Notes under the pieces: model-generated
Told to the model about the DNA's origin: nothing
Database searches by the model: none
Seen by the model: the letters and a program-made list of their open reading frames with translations, nothing else
In this document: positions 1 through 5,123 of the stretch, one piece after another
Numbering within the stretch: position 1 is the first letter of the stretch
How the letters are laid out: each line of letters begins with the position of its first letter
Origin: Actinomycetota bacterium
GTDB taxonomy: Bacteria > Actinomycetota > Thermoleophilia > Gaiellales > Gaiellaceae
DNA length: 5,556 bases
Assembly: GCA_016870235.1 (NCBI GenBank)
Contig: VGCB01000219.1
Location: 1 to 5,556 of the forward strand
Reading direction: 5' to 3'
Made by a program: the position numbers and the translations under genes

Positions 1-63
1 AGCGGACCGACCGCCGCCCCTCGTGTCGATCCACGGCTCGCGTCGGCATGCGAAGACCGGGCC

Positions 64-459
64 TCAGCCACGCCGGAGCTTCTTGCAGTTGCCTCCGGGA
101 GGACAGGCCGCGGACCAGCTGACGAACACCGACGATCCCTCCTTCTGGCACTGGCCTGCGGCAACGGTCGGGTACTCCCTGCTGACGATCGAGAGACACG
201 ACCAGATGCCCGATCTGAAGGGCCTGTACGGACCTGGATTGCCGATCCGCCCGGCGCGCCTCGCGATGGCGACCGCCTCGAGGCAGAGGAGGCCGCGCTT
301 CACGACGATGATGTAGTGGTGCCCAGCCTTCTCGAGGCCGACCGACGGGTAGCGCTGCCCGGTGAACAGGCACGCGTCCGACGCCGGGACGGCCGAGCCG
401 GGGAACGCGAGAGCCGCGCTGGCGGCGAGGCCGGCGACGAATGCAGCGAGGGCGCGCAT
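64..459 (-). CDS. Small exported six-cysteine protein, unknown function
   Basis: I do not recognise the family. The 131-residue product begins with a short signal-peptide-like stretch: Arg2, a hydrophobic Ala/Leu-rich run at about 4-20, and a plausible cleavage after V24-P25-A26. The mature part of about 105 residues carries six cysteines (30, 59, 88, 104, 119, 125), an even number compatible with three disulfides, plus a Tyr/Ile/Val strand at about 49-54 and a C-terminal CPPGGNC followed by a basic tail. Third codon positions are almost all G or C, which supports real coding. The open frame extends upstream to 681, but that extension is Arg/Ser/Pro-rich with no fold-like pattern; ATG at 459 is chosen because it starts the signal peptide and sits 7 nt after a TAGCCT box. 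There is no Shine-Dalgarno, so it may be leaderless. It lies 227 nt downstream of the VOC gene and probably has its own promoter. Secretion is inferred. Confidence 0.75.
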   Translation of the reverse strand: MRALAAFVAGLAASAALAFPGSAVPASDACLFTGQRYPSVGLEKAGHHYIIVVKRGLLCLEAVAIARRAGRIGNPGPYRPFRSGIWSCLSIVSREYPTVAAGQCQKEGSSVFVSWSAACPPGGNCKKLRRG

Positions 460-466
460 GGACTTC

Positions 467-472
467 AGGCTA
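467..472 (-). promoter_or_regulatory. Candidate -10 box (TAGCCT) for the exported protein
   Basis: On the minus strand TAGCCT is followed by 7 nt (GAAGTCC) and the ATG at 459. This fits the TAnnnT layout of leaderless actinobacterial genes, and no Shine-Dalgarno is present. No convincing -35 hexamer is seen. The GTC near the start is shared with the other -10 boxes in this window. Confidence 0.35.
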
Positions 473-686
473 CCGGGGGCGCAAGCCGTTCGCGAGCTCG
501 CTTGCCTTCGTGTCGGACGTCCCAGGCATGCGGCAACCGGTCTCGACGCGGAGCGGAGCTCGACGAGATCGGCTGAGCGAGGACGACGTCGCGCGGGAGC
601 AACAGAGCGTGCAGCGAATGTGGCGCTCGGCGGCAGCCGTTGCGGCGGCGCGTTTCGGGGCCCGGACCGTGCTCCTGACACAGCCT
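473..686. other. Intergenic gap, no gene seen
   Basis: This lies between the VOC gene stop and the exported-protein promoter, both on the minus strand. Open frames cross it in several directions, but they encode low-complexity Arg/Ala/Ser/Pro sequence typical of GC-rich shadow frames. I see no convincing terminator with a T-run, no RNA gene and no long repeat. Confidence 0.5.
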
Positions 687-1091
687 TCAGTCAGGCCAGA
701 TCTCGCCCTCGACGAGCTCCACCGAGTTCCCGGCAGGATCCCTGACGTAGATCGAGATGCCGCCACGATCCCAGCGGAGCTCGGACTCGATCTGAACGTC
801 CCGATCGCCGAGATGGGTGCGCCACTCCGCCAGCGCCCCGACGCCGACCAGGAAGGCGACGTGACCCTCGCCGTTCGTCCCGTGGGCAGGGACGTCCCGT
901 CCGGCGGCGGACGCTGCGACCGGATCGAAGAGGAGAAGGATCCCACTGTCGGGGAGCCGGAAGGCGACGCCCAGCGCGCCCAGGCGGCTGACCGCGCGCA
1001 AGCCGAGGGCACCCTCGTAGAACGCCGTCAGCGCCTCGAGGTCGGGCCCGTAGAGGACGGTCTCGTGGATGCCCACGAGCGACGGTGTCAC
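687..1091 (-). CDS. VOC superfamily (glyoxalase/extradiol dioxygenase fold) protein
   Basis: This 134-residue protein is the size of a single VOC unit with two beta-alpha-beta-beta-beta modules. Module one starts with GIHETVLYGPDLEALTAFYE and holds His9. Module two contains GHVAFLV with His77 and ends with YVRDPAGNSVELVEG, the common VOC C-terminal signature, with Glu125. His9, His77 and Glu125 are the positions expected to bind a divalent metal, so the protein is probably a metal-dependent cytoplasmic enzyme. The substrate cannot be read from sequence: glyoxalase, dioxygenase, epimerase and drug-binding members share these features. The GTG start at 1091 is preceded by AAGGAG at 1096-1101, 4 nt away, and overlaps the stop of an upstream small frame as GTGA (1088-1091), suggesting translational coupling. 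The next in-frame GTG would sit 19 nt from that Shine-Dalgarno. No promoter box lies directly upstream. Confidence 0.9.
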   Translation of the reverse strand: MTPSLVGIHETVLYGPDLEALTAFYEGALGLRAVSRLGALGVAFRLPDSGILLLFDPVAASAAGRDVPAHGTNGEGHVAFLVGVGALAEWRTHLGDRDVQIESELRWDRGGISIYVRDPAGNSVELVEGEIWPD

Positions 1092-1291
1092 GACGCTCCT
1101 TCGAGGCGCCTGCCGAGGAGCACCCGTTCCACGTCGGCGACGGCAGCGTCGATCTCGTCCTCGAGCGCCTGCTCGGGCCGGGAGGAGGTCTCGTCACGGC
1201 GGCTGCGGTCGTCCCCGCTGCCGCTCGTTGCGAGCGCACCTGCGGCGAATCCGAGCCCGGGGACGGCGGTGGGCGGCTGACCGCGTTCCAT
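1088..1291 (-). CDS. Candidate 67-residue protein coupled to the VOC gene
   Basis: I do not recognise this protein. The frame runs from ATG 1291 to a TGA that overlaps the VOC GTG start by 4 nt. About 84% of its codons end in G or C. The N-terminal half is Gly/Pro/Ala-rich with a short hydrophobic stretch (PGLGFAAGALA), a charged linker follows, and the C-terminus is a clear amphipathic helix (ALEDEIDAAVADVERVLLGRR). No promoter-like box is seen directly before the VOC start, so the VOC message probably begins upstream of this frame, making it either a real first gene or a long leader. ATG 1291 has no Shine-Dalgarno; a weak CACGAT box sits 6 nt before it. A longer start at ATG 1318 is possible. 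The opposite strand is also open here, so coding on this strand is not certain. Confidence 0.45.
   Translation of the reverse strand: MERGQPPTAVPGLGFAAGALATSGSGDDRSRRDETSSRPEQALEDEIDAAVADVERVLLGRRLEGAS
1096..1101 (-). promoter_or_regulatory. Shine-Dalgarno AAGGAG of the VOC gene
   Basis: AAGGAG on the minus strand ends 4 nt before the GTG at 1091. It fixes the start and lies inside the end of the upstream 67-codon frame, as expected for coupled genes. Confidence 0.7.
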
Positions 1292-1339
1292 CGAGCCATC
1301 GTGCCACGCAGAGGCCATGGCGCCATCGCTGCGGGCCCG

Positions 1340-1345
1340 TACGAT
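1340..1345 (+). promoter_or_regulatory. Candidate -10 box (TACGAT) for the nucleosidase-like gene
   Basis: TACGAT is followed by CGGGTC and then GTG at 1352. The spacing of 6 nt and the GTCGTGA ending match the psuG start region (TAGAGT-CGCGTC-GTGA). This supports leaderless initiation at 1352. No clear -35 hexamer is present. Confidence 0.45.
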
Positions 1346-1351
1346 CGGGTC

Positions 1352-1930
1352 GTGACAGGGAGACAAGAGGTGCTGCTCGTGGCCGCGACACCGACCGAGC
1401 TGGGCGGGCGGCCGGGGCTCGCGTGTGGCATCGGGCCGGTCGAGGCTGCGGTCGCGGTCGCAGCCTCGCTCTCCGTCGCCCGTCCGCCCGCCGTCGTTCA
1501 TGTCGGCATCGCGGGAGGCCGTGGGCTCCCGATCGGAACGGTCGTCGTCGGCGAGCGGTCACGCTACGTCGACCTTGCTGCGGCGATCCCCGTGGTGGCG
1601 TGCGTCGACCCCGACGGCGCGCTCGCCGCCGCCGTCGCCGCCGCCGTCCCCGGCGCCCGGCGACTCCCGATCGCGACGACCGCCGCGGTCGGAACGTGCG
1701 GCACTGTCGCTGACGCTCCTCCGGTCGAGGCGATGGAGGGATTCGCCGTGCTCCGCGCCTGTGCGCTCGCCGGCGTGCCGGCCGTCGAGCTGCGCGTGAT
1801 CTCGAACGAGATCGGCGAGGTCGACCGCTCCCAGTGGGACGTTCCGGGCGCGCTCGCCCGGCTCGACGACGCGCTCGCGCTCGCCCTGCCCGCGGTCGAG
1901 CGCGCCGTCGGGGCCGCGCGACGCCGGTAG
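1352..1930 (+). CDS. Futalosine hydrolase (MqnB)-like nucleosidase, compact form
   Basis: The 192-residue product has the nucleoside phosphorylase/nucleosidase fold. An N-terminal strand VLLVAATPTEL (Glu16 possibly the catalytic acid) is followed by GIGPVEAA (26-33), VHVGIAGGRGLPIGTVVVGE (49-68) and RYVDL, then EAMEG (126-130, ribose-binding Met-Glu) and ELRVISNEIGEVDRSQW (146-162). The Ser-Asn after the last strand, where MTA/SAH nucleosidases have Ser-Asp, is as I recall it from MqnB enzymes, which split futalosine to hypoxanthine and dehypoxanthine futalosine in menaquinone synthesis. Only about ten residues separate Glu16 from GIGP, against roughly 35 in E. coli MTA/SAH nucleosidase, so a beta hairpin is missing. 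The start could also be GTG 1370, which has GGAG at 1359-1362 with 7-nt spacing and gives 186 residues; I prefer 1352 because of the TACGAT box. No other menaquinone gene is visible, so another nucleosidase activity is possible. Confidence 0.75.
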   Translation: MTGRQEVLLVAATPTELGGRPGLACGIGPVEAAVAVAASLSVARPPAVVHVGIAGGRGLPIGTVVVGERSRYVDLAAAIPVVACVDPDGALAAAVAAAVPGARRLPIATTAAVGTCGTVADAPPVEAMEGFAVLRACALAGVPAVELRVISNEIGEVDRSQWDVPGALARLDDALALALPAVERAVGAARRR

Positions 1931-1941
1931 CGTTGGTCGCC

Positions 1942-2673
1942 GTGGCCCGTCCCCGGTATCCCAAGCACACCGGCCCGCCTCCCCCGGCCCTGCCGCCGGT
2001 CGCGCAGACCGTGGGACAGCTCGTCGCCGAGACGCTTCGGCTCTACGGAAGCCGCTTCGTGCTCGCGCTTCCACTCGGCCTTCCGCTGGCGCTCGCCGAC
2101 CAGCTCACACGCGCGGACGACTGGATCGAGAGCGTCGTCGTGCTCGCGGCCACCTCTCCGATCTTCACCGCCGGGTACGTCCTCGCCTCCTGCCTCGCCC
2201 ACGGCGCGCGTCCGTCGGCACGATCCGTGGCGCTCGCGATGCTACTCGGCACCGTCGTCTTCGCGCTTGCCGCCCCGCTCCTCGCCGCGTATGTGATCGT
2301 CGGGATCGCCTGGCTTGCGCTGTTCGGCCATGTCGTGCCTGCGGTGATCGTCGAGGGGCGAGGAGCCCGGGACGCGATCCGTCGTGCCGCCGAGATCGCC
2401 CGCGCCGACTACGTCCACGCCGTCGGCGGGCTCGCGACGCTCGTCATCCTCTTCTACCTGACCCGGATCCTGCTCGAGGGCCTCCTCCGCTCGCAGGCCG
2501 ACAACACGAGGGCCGTCGCCGTCCTCCTCGCCGACGTCGTGCTCTCGCCCATCGTCATGCTCGGCGGCGCGCTGCTCTTCACGAACCTCGCGGCACGCGT
2601 CGGCGTCGACCGCGACGAGCGGAAGCGCGCACGGGCCGAGGCCATGGCGACGATGCGCGGACGGTCGCAGTAG
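1942..2673 (+). CDS. Polytopic membrane protein, unknown function
   Basis: This 243-residue protein begins 11 nt after the nucleosidase-like gene, so the two are probably co-transcribed. After a Pro-rich N-terminus (1-20) comes an amphipathic stretch TVGQLVAETLRLYGSRF, then about six hydrophobic segments near 37-53, 63-85, 95-115, 116-136, 159-180 and 190-218, and a charged cytoplasmic-looking tail with DRDERKRARAEAM. The segment FGHVVPAVIVEGRGARDAIRRAAEIARADY resembles the VPaxxxEg...AlrRS pattern of DUF975/YciC-type and glycerophosphodiesterase-membrane-domain proteins, a loose family without a settled activity. GTG 1942 is chosen as the first start after the upstream stop that keeps the hydrophobic pattern; TTG 1933 is an alternative. 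There is no strong Shine-Dalgarno. The frame stays open back to 1834, but that part overlaps the previous gene and is Arg-rich shadow sequence. Confidence 0.8.
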   Translation: MARPRYPKHTGPPPPALPPVAQTVGQLVAETLRLYGSRFVLALPLGLPLALADQLTRADDWIESVVVLAATSPIFTAGYVLASCLAHGARPSARSVALAMLLGTVVFALAAPLLAAYVIVGIAWLALFGHVVPAVIVEGRGARDAIRRAAEIARADYVHAVGGLATLVILFYLTRILLEGLLRSQADNTRAVAVLLADVVLSPIVMLGGALLFTNLAARVGVDRDERKRARAEAMATMRGRSQ

Positions 2674-2676
2674 AGT
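2671..2676 (+). promoter_or_regulatory. Candidate -10 box (TAGAGT) for the GYD gene
   Basis: TAGAGT begins with the TAG stop codon of the membrane-protein gene and is followed by CGAGTC. The 12-mer differs by one base from the psuG start region (TAGAGTCGCGTC). Transcription would start about 20 nt before the GYD ATG, leaving room for its Shine-Dalgarno. Confidence 0.4.
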
Positions 2677-2691
2677 CGAGTCACCGCGTCC

Positions 2692-2697
2692 AGGAGG
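2692..2697 (+). promoter_or_regulatory. Shine-Dalgarno AGGAGG of the GYD gene
   Basis: A perfect AGGAGG lies 6 nt before ATG 2704. It is the strongest ribosome site in the window and fixes this start. Confidence 0.85.
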
Positions 2698-2703
2698 TCG
2701 TCG

Positions 2704-2988
2704 ATGCCGCTCTACTTGATGCTGACCACGCTCACGGAGAAGGGGGTGCAGACCCTCAACGCGAACCCCGGCCGGCTCCGCGAGGTGAACCGCGACGTCG
2801 AGGAGCTCGGCGCGAAGATCGTGCACCAGTGGGCGGCGATCGGCTCGTACGACTTCGTCAGCGTCGTCGAGGCGCCCGACGACGTCACGCTCGCCAAGTG
2901 CTCCGTGCGGCTCGGCGCGCGCGGGAGCGTCCGCTTCCAGTCGCTCCCGCTGCTGCCGGTCGAGGACGTGCTCGCGGCTCTCGAGTAG
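2704..2988 (+). CDS. GYD domain protein
   Basis: This 94-residue protein is the full length of the GYD family (Pfam PF08734), small cytoplasmic proteins of unknown function predicted to form a ferredoxin-like, dimeric alpha/beta fold. It starts with the strand MPLYLMLTTLTEKGVQTL, continues with a charged helix (NPGRLREVNRDVEELGAKI), and carries the family signature IGSYDFVSVVEAPDD at about 46-60, here GSYD where the family is named for G-Y-D. A second helix follows (VTLAKCSVRLGARGSV), then a closing strand RFQSLPLLPVEDV. The ATG has a perfect Shine-Dalgarno. It lies 30 nt behind the membrane-protein gene, within reach of read-through from 1352, but the TAGAGT box at 2671 suggests a separate promoter. 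No catalytic residues are known for the family, so no reaction is proposed. Confidence 0.93.
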   Translation: MPLYLMLTTLTEKGVQTLNANPGRLREVNRDVEELGAKIVHQWAAIGSYDFVSVVEAPDDVTLAKCSVRLGARGSVRFQSLPLLPVEDVLAALE

Positions 2989-3060
2989 CGCCGATCGCGT
3001 CACGTCGCTGCGCCTCGTGCGGTGCGCGGGGCGAGACACCGCTCCGCTCCCGGACCACGA

Positions 3061-3074
3061 TCCCCCCGGGGGGA
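3061..3074. terminator. C6G6 palindrome, possible bidirectional terminator
   Basis: TCCCCCCGGGGGGA is a perfect 14-bp palindrome between two convergent genes. As RNA it could fold on either strand into a short, very GC-rich stem, with nearby GATC bases able to extend it around a bulge. There is no T-run, so intrinsic termination is only a guess. Confidence 0.25.
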
Positions 3075-3110
3075 GATCGAAGCCCCCTACCGGAACGATG
3101 CCCGGGAACG

Positions 3111-3160
3111 TGTTGCGGGTGTGTCGCGAACCTGCACCAGGTCTGTCGCAACCCGCGACA
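3111..3160 (+). repeat. Stem structure with repeated TGTYGCR units
   Basis: TGTTGCGGGT (3111-3120) pairs with ACCCGCGACA (3151-3160) over 10 bp, with one T:G wobble as plus-strand RNA; on the minus strand that pair becomes a C:A mismatch. The loop contains a smaller perfect hairpin ACCTG-CAC-CAGGT (3130-3142). TGTCGCGA (3122) and TGTCGCAA (3144) are direct repeats 22 bp apart, and 3154-3160 is an inverted copy, which allows an alternative stem 3122-3128 with 3154-3160. It lies 23 bp beyond the enolase-family stop and 122 bp beyond the GYD stop. Confidence 0.4.
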
Positions 3161-3183
3161 GCCGGAGAACCCGCGGACGGGCG

Positions 3184-4227
3184 TCAGGCGGCGCGGAACC
3201 CGCTCTCCGTCCCGCGCACACGAAGCGGGCTCTCCGGCAGGCCGGGAGCCGGGTCGCCGTTGTAGGCACCCGGCGCGACGTCGTTCGGCGTGTCCGGGTG
3301 GAAGAGAGCTGCCAGGAGCTGGATGTGCCCGCGACCGACGCCGAGCTCCCACTGGCCGCCGCCGTACGCGCCGATGCGCTTCTCCTCGCAGTAGGCGTAC
3401 GTCGCGAAGAGCCGTTCGAGCGAGCCGAACCGCGACGGCTTCACGTTGACCGTGCGCGGTGGCCAGGGTCGCGACTCGATGTCCGCCACCCCGTGGATCG
3501 GCGCGTCCCAGGTGACGCGGTCCTGCACCGGCTCGAGCACCGCGAGCGTCTCCGGCGTCAGGCCGGGATCCTCGATCCACGCGTCGGGGAGCGCTTCGAT
3601 CACGCGGCGGTAGAAGAGCGGATCCGCGGGCGTGTCGACGGTCGTCCCGACGTACTGGCCCTTGAGGTCGATGGAGTCCACACAGCCGAGCGAGGCGAGC
3701 TCCGCGAGGAGGCGGTCGTCCCAGGTCGGCTTCGCATCGAGCTTGAACCGGAGCGAGGGATAGAGCGCGAGCCATTGCCTGACCCGGTCGGTCGTCGGCG
3801 GCTCCCCCAGGCCGCCGGAGACGACGAAGGTGACGGGCCGCGGCTCGCGCCCGATCGTCTCTGCCAGCGAGCGCCCGGCCTGACGCAGCGCGAGGTCGAG
3901 AGCGGCGCTCTCGAATGCCCATCGCCGGTAGCCGCGGTAGGCGTGCTGCTCGGGCTCGGCTGTGAAGAGGTCGAGTCGGCCGAGGTGCTCGGAGAACGTG
4001 TGCAGCGTCCACTCGCCGGCGAGCGGGAGGACGGCGCCACGGGCGATCTGCGCGTCCTGCTCCGTAACGCCGTATGTCACGTCCTCGCCGAGCCCCGTGT
4101 GGCCGCCGCCTTCGAGGTGGCCGACGGTGGTCTTCCTCGACCACGTTGGTGTCTCGAGGACGAGCGGCTCGAGCTCATAGCGCTCGACGAGTAGCGGCAG
4201 GTCGCGGATGCGGTGGTAGAGGCTCAT
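3184..4227 (-). CDS. Enolase-superfamily (MLE/OSBS-like) enzyme, substrate unknown
   Basis: The 347-residue protein has the two-part enolase-superfamily layout. An N-terminal capping domain is marked by TPTWSRKTTVGHLEGGGHTGLGED (about 27-49) and FESAALDLALRQAGRSLAE (105-123). The C-terminal barrel follows with FKLDAK (161-166), SIDLKG (185-190), WIEDPG (Glu219), WDAPIHG (Asp241), VNVKPSRFGS (Lys263) and GAYGGGQWELGVGRG (286-300). Asp187, Glu219 and Asp241 are the likely Mg ligands and Lys263 the C-terminal general base. Strand two reads Lys162-x-Asp164 instead of the usual Lys-x-Lys, and strand three Asp187-x-Lys189 instead of Asp-x-Asn, so the active site departs from standard OSBS and racemase members; I do not call it MenC. 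The ATG overlaps the psuG stop as ATGA (4224-4227) with no Shine-Dalgarno, so it is probably translated by coupling to PsuG. The frame stays open to 4836, but that stretch is shadow sequence inside psuG. Confidence 0.9.
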   Translation of the reverse strand: MSLYHRIRDLPLLVERYELEPLVLETPTWSRKTTVGHLEGGGHTGLGEDVTYGVTEQDAQIARGAVLPLAGEWTLHTFSEHLGRLDLFTAEPEQHAYRGYRRWAFESAALDLALRQAGRSLAETIGREPRPVTFVVSGGLGEPPTTDRVRQWLALYPSLRFKLDAKPTWDDRLLAELASLGCVDSIDLKGQYVGTTVDTPADPLFYRRVIEALPDAWIEDPGLTPETLAVLEPVQDRVTWDAPIHGVADIESRPWPPRTVNVKPSRFGSLERLFATYAYCEEKRIGAYGGGQWELGVGRGHIQLLAALFHPDTPNDVAPGAYNGDPAPGLPESPLRVRGTESGFRAA

Positions 4228-5111
4228 AGGTCGGCGTAGGCGGCCGCGACGGCAGCGGCAAGGGATGCGTTCGCGACGATCAGCTCGCGGTTGAGCCGCT
4301 CCGTCCGGCCTCCGGAGGCGGCATGGACGTGCGCGAGGACATGGGGCGTCACCGCGGGGCCGGAAATACCCCGCGCGGCTGCGTCGGCGACGGCCGCGGC
4401 GACGAGCGGTTCGACGTCGAGGCTCTCGGGCGGCGCGTGCCCCAGGAGCAGCCCGCTGCCGCCGAGCCGCCAGTGCGCATCCGCGACGCGAGCGACCTCT
4501 GCGAGCCCGTCGACGCGGGCCGAGACGGGCGGGCCGCCGTCGGCCGTGTAGAAGAGCGGCAGCGTGTCGACCCGATACCCGATGACCGGCACCCCGAGCG
4601 ACTCGAGCAGCTCCATCGTCGCTGGGACGTCGAGCAGTGACTTGACCCCGGATGAGACGACGAGGGCGGGGATCCGCGCGAGCGCGCCGAGGTCGGCGGA
4701 GACGTCGGGCGGGGTGGGGAAGCCGCGGTGGACGCCGCCGAGCCCTCCGGTGCCCATGAAGCGGATGCCGACCGCGGAGACAGCCATCAGCGTGCCGCCG
4801 ACGGTGGTTGCGCCGATCGTCCCGGCGACGGCGCACGGTGCGAGATCGCGGGAACCCAGCTTGAGGGCGTCCGCGGTGAAGCGCTCGAGCTCGGCCGGCT
4901 CGAGCCCGATCCGGACGCGGCCGTCGAGGACGCCGATCGTCGCCGGGACGGCGCCGGCAGCGCGGACGGCAGCCTCGCTGGCGGCTGCGACGGCGACCCC
5001 CTCGGGAGCAGGGAAGCCGTGGGCGACGAGGGTCGTCTCGAGCGCGACCACCGGCCGCTCCTCCTCGAGGGCGACCTGCACCTCCTCGGCGACGGCGATC
5101 AGGTCGATCAC
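4224..5111 (-). CDS. psuG: Pseudouridine-5'-phosphate glycosidase
   Basis: PsuG reversibly splits the C-glycosidic bond of pseudouridine 5'-phosphate to give uracil and ribose 5-phosphate, the second step of pseudouridine breakdown in the cytoplasm; the related IndA takes part in indigoidine gene clusters. At 295 residues it is close to the usual length of about 300. Family motifs are all present: VALETTLVAHGFP with Glu25 (E. coli Glu31), LKLGSRDLAPC with Lys84 (the Schiff-base lysine, E. coli Lys93), MGTGGLGGVHRG, PDVSADL with Asp140 (metal, E. coli Asp149), SSGVKSLLD with Lys157 (E. coli Lys166) and IVANASLAA with Asn281 (E. coli Asn289). E. coli numbering is from memory, but the Lys84-Asp140-Lys157 spacings match it exactly. 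The start is GTG 5111 without a Shine-Dalgarno, 6 nt after a TAGAGT box, suggesting a leaderless message. A PfkB-type kinase lies upstream and an enolase-fold gene is coupled downstream. Confidence 0.97.
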   Translation of the reverse strand: MIDLIAVAEEVQVALEEERPVVALETTLVAHGFPAPEGVAVAAASEAAVRAAGAVPATIGVLDGRVRIGLEPAELERFTADALKLGSRDLAPCAVAGTIGATTVGGTLMAVSAVGIRFMGTGGLGGVHRGFPTPPDVSADLGALARIPALVVSSGVKSLLDVPATMELLESLGVPVIGYRVDTLPLFYTADGGPPVSARVDGLAEVARVADAHWRLGGSGLLLGHAPPESLDVEPLVAAAVADAAARGISGPAVTPHVLAHVHAASGGRTERLNRELIVANASLAAAVAAAYADL

Positions 5112-5117
5112 GACGCG

Positions 5118-5123
5118 ACTCTA
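5118..5123 (-). promoter_or_regulatory. Candidate -10 box (TAGAGT) for psuG
   Basis: On the minus strand TAGAGT-CGCGTC leads directly into GTG 5111, the 6-nt spacing expected for a leaderless start. Its first three bases are also the stop codon of a 52-codon open frame (5121-5279). No TTGACA-like -35 hexamer is seen. Confidence 0.45.

Larger units (their letters stand above)
2989..3183. other. Convergent intergenic region with hairpin-forming repeats
   Basis: The GYD gene (plus) and the enolase-family gene (minus) converge here. The region holds no credible gene; long open frames that cross it on the plus strand are shadows of the enolase gene. It contains two structured elements described separately (3061-3074 and 3111-3160). 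No T-run follows either, so they are not classical intrinsic terminators, though in a convergent gap ending both transcripts is their likeliest role. Confidence 0.55.

Noticed and set aside
460..681. N-terminal extension of the exported protein to 681
   Set aside because: It is Arg/Ser/Pro-rich without pattern and would bury the signal peptide that begins at ATG 459.
1085..1351. N-terminal extension of the nucleosidase-like gene back to GTG 1085
   Set aside because: The extension has no counterpart in the fold, overlaps the divergent 67-codon frame, and a promoter-like box plus GTG lie at 1340-1354.
441..1431. Several long open frames on both strands across the VOC gene (441-1280 plus, 470-1012 minus, 691-1431 minus)
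   Set aside because: They are alternative frames of the VOC region, which alone shows family motifs; their products are low-complexity.
2989..3183. A possible tRNA in the convergent gap, prompted by GGAGATCGAAGCCCCC
   Set aside because: No acceptor stem, anticodon arm or TTCGA-type T-loop can be arranged around it.
3022..4194. Long plus-strand open frame of 390 codons opposite the enolase-family gene
   Set aside because: It is antisense to a gene with clear family motifs, reads as Arg/Glu-rich shadow sequence and has no recognisable domain or ribosome site.
3184..4227. Calling the enolase-family gene menC (o-succinylbenzoate synthase) because an MqnB-like gene is nearby
   Set aside because: MenC belongs to the classical and MqnB to the futalosine menaquinone route; the genes are on opposite strands and the Lys-x-Asp and Asp-x-Lys motifs do not match typical OSBS.
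4228..4836. Minus-strand open frame extending the enolase-family gene upstream to 4836
   Set aside because: It lies entirely inside psuG in another frame, encodes an Arg-rich low-complexity sequence, and the enolase N-terminal domain begins naturally at the ATG at 4227.
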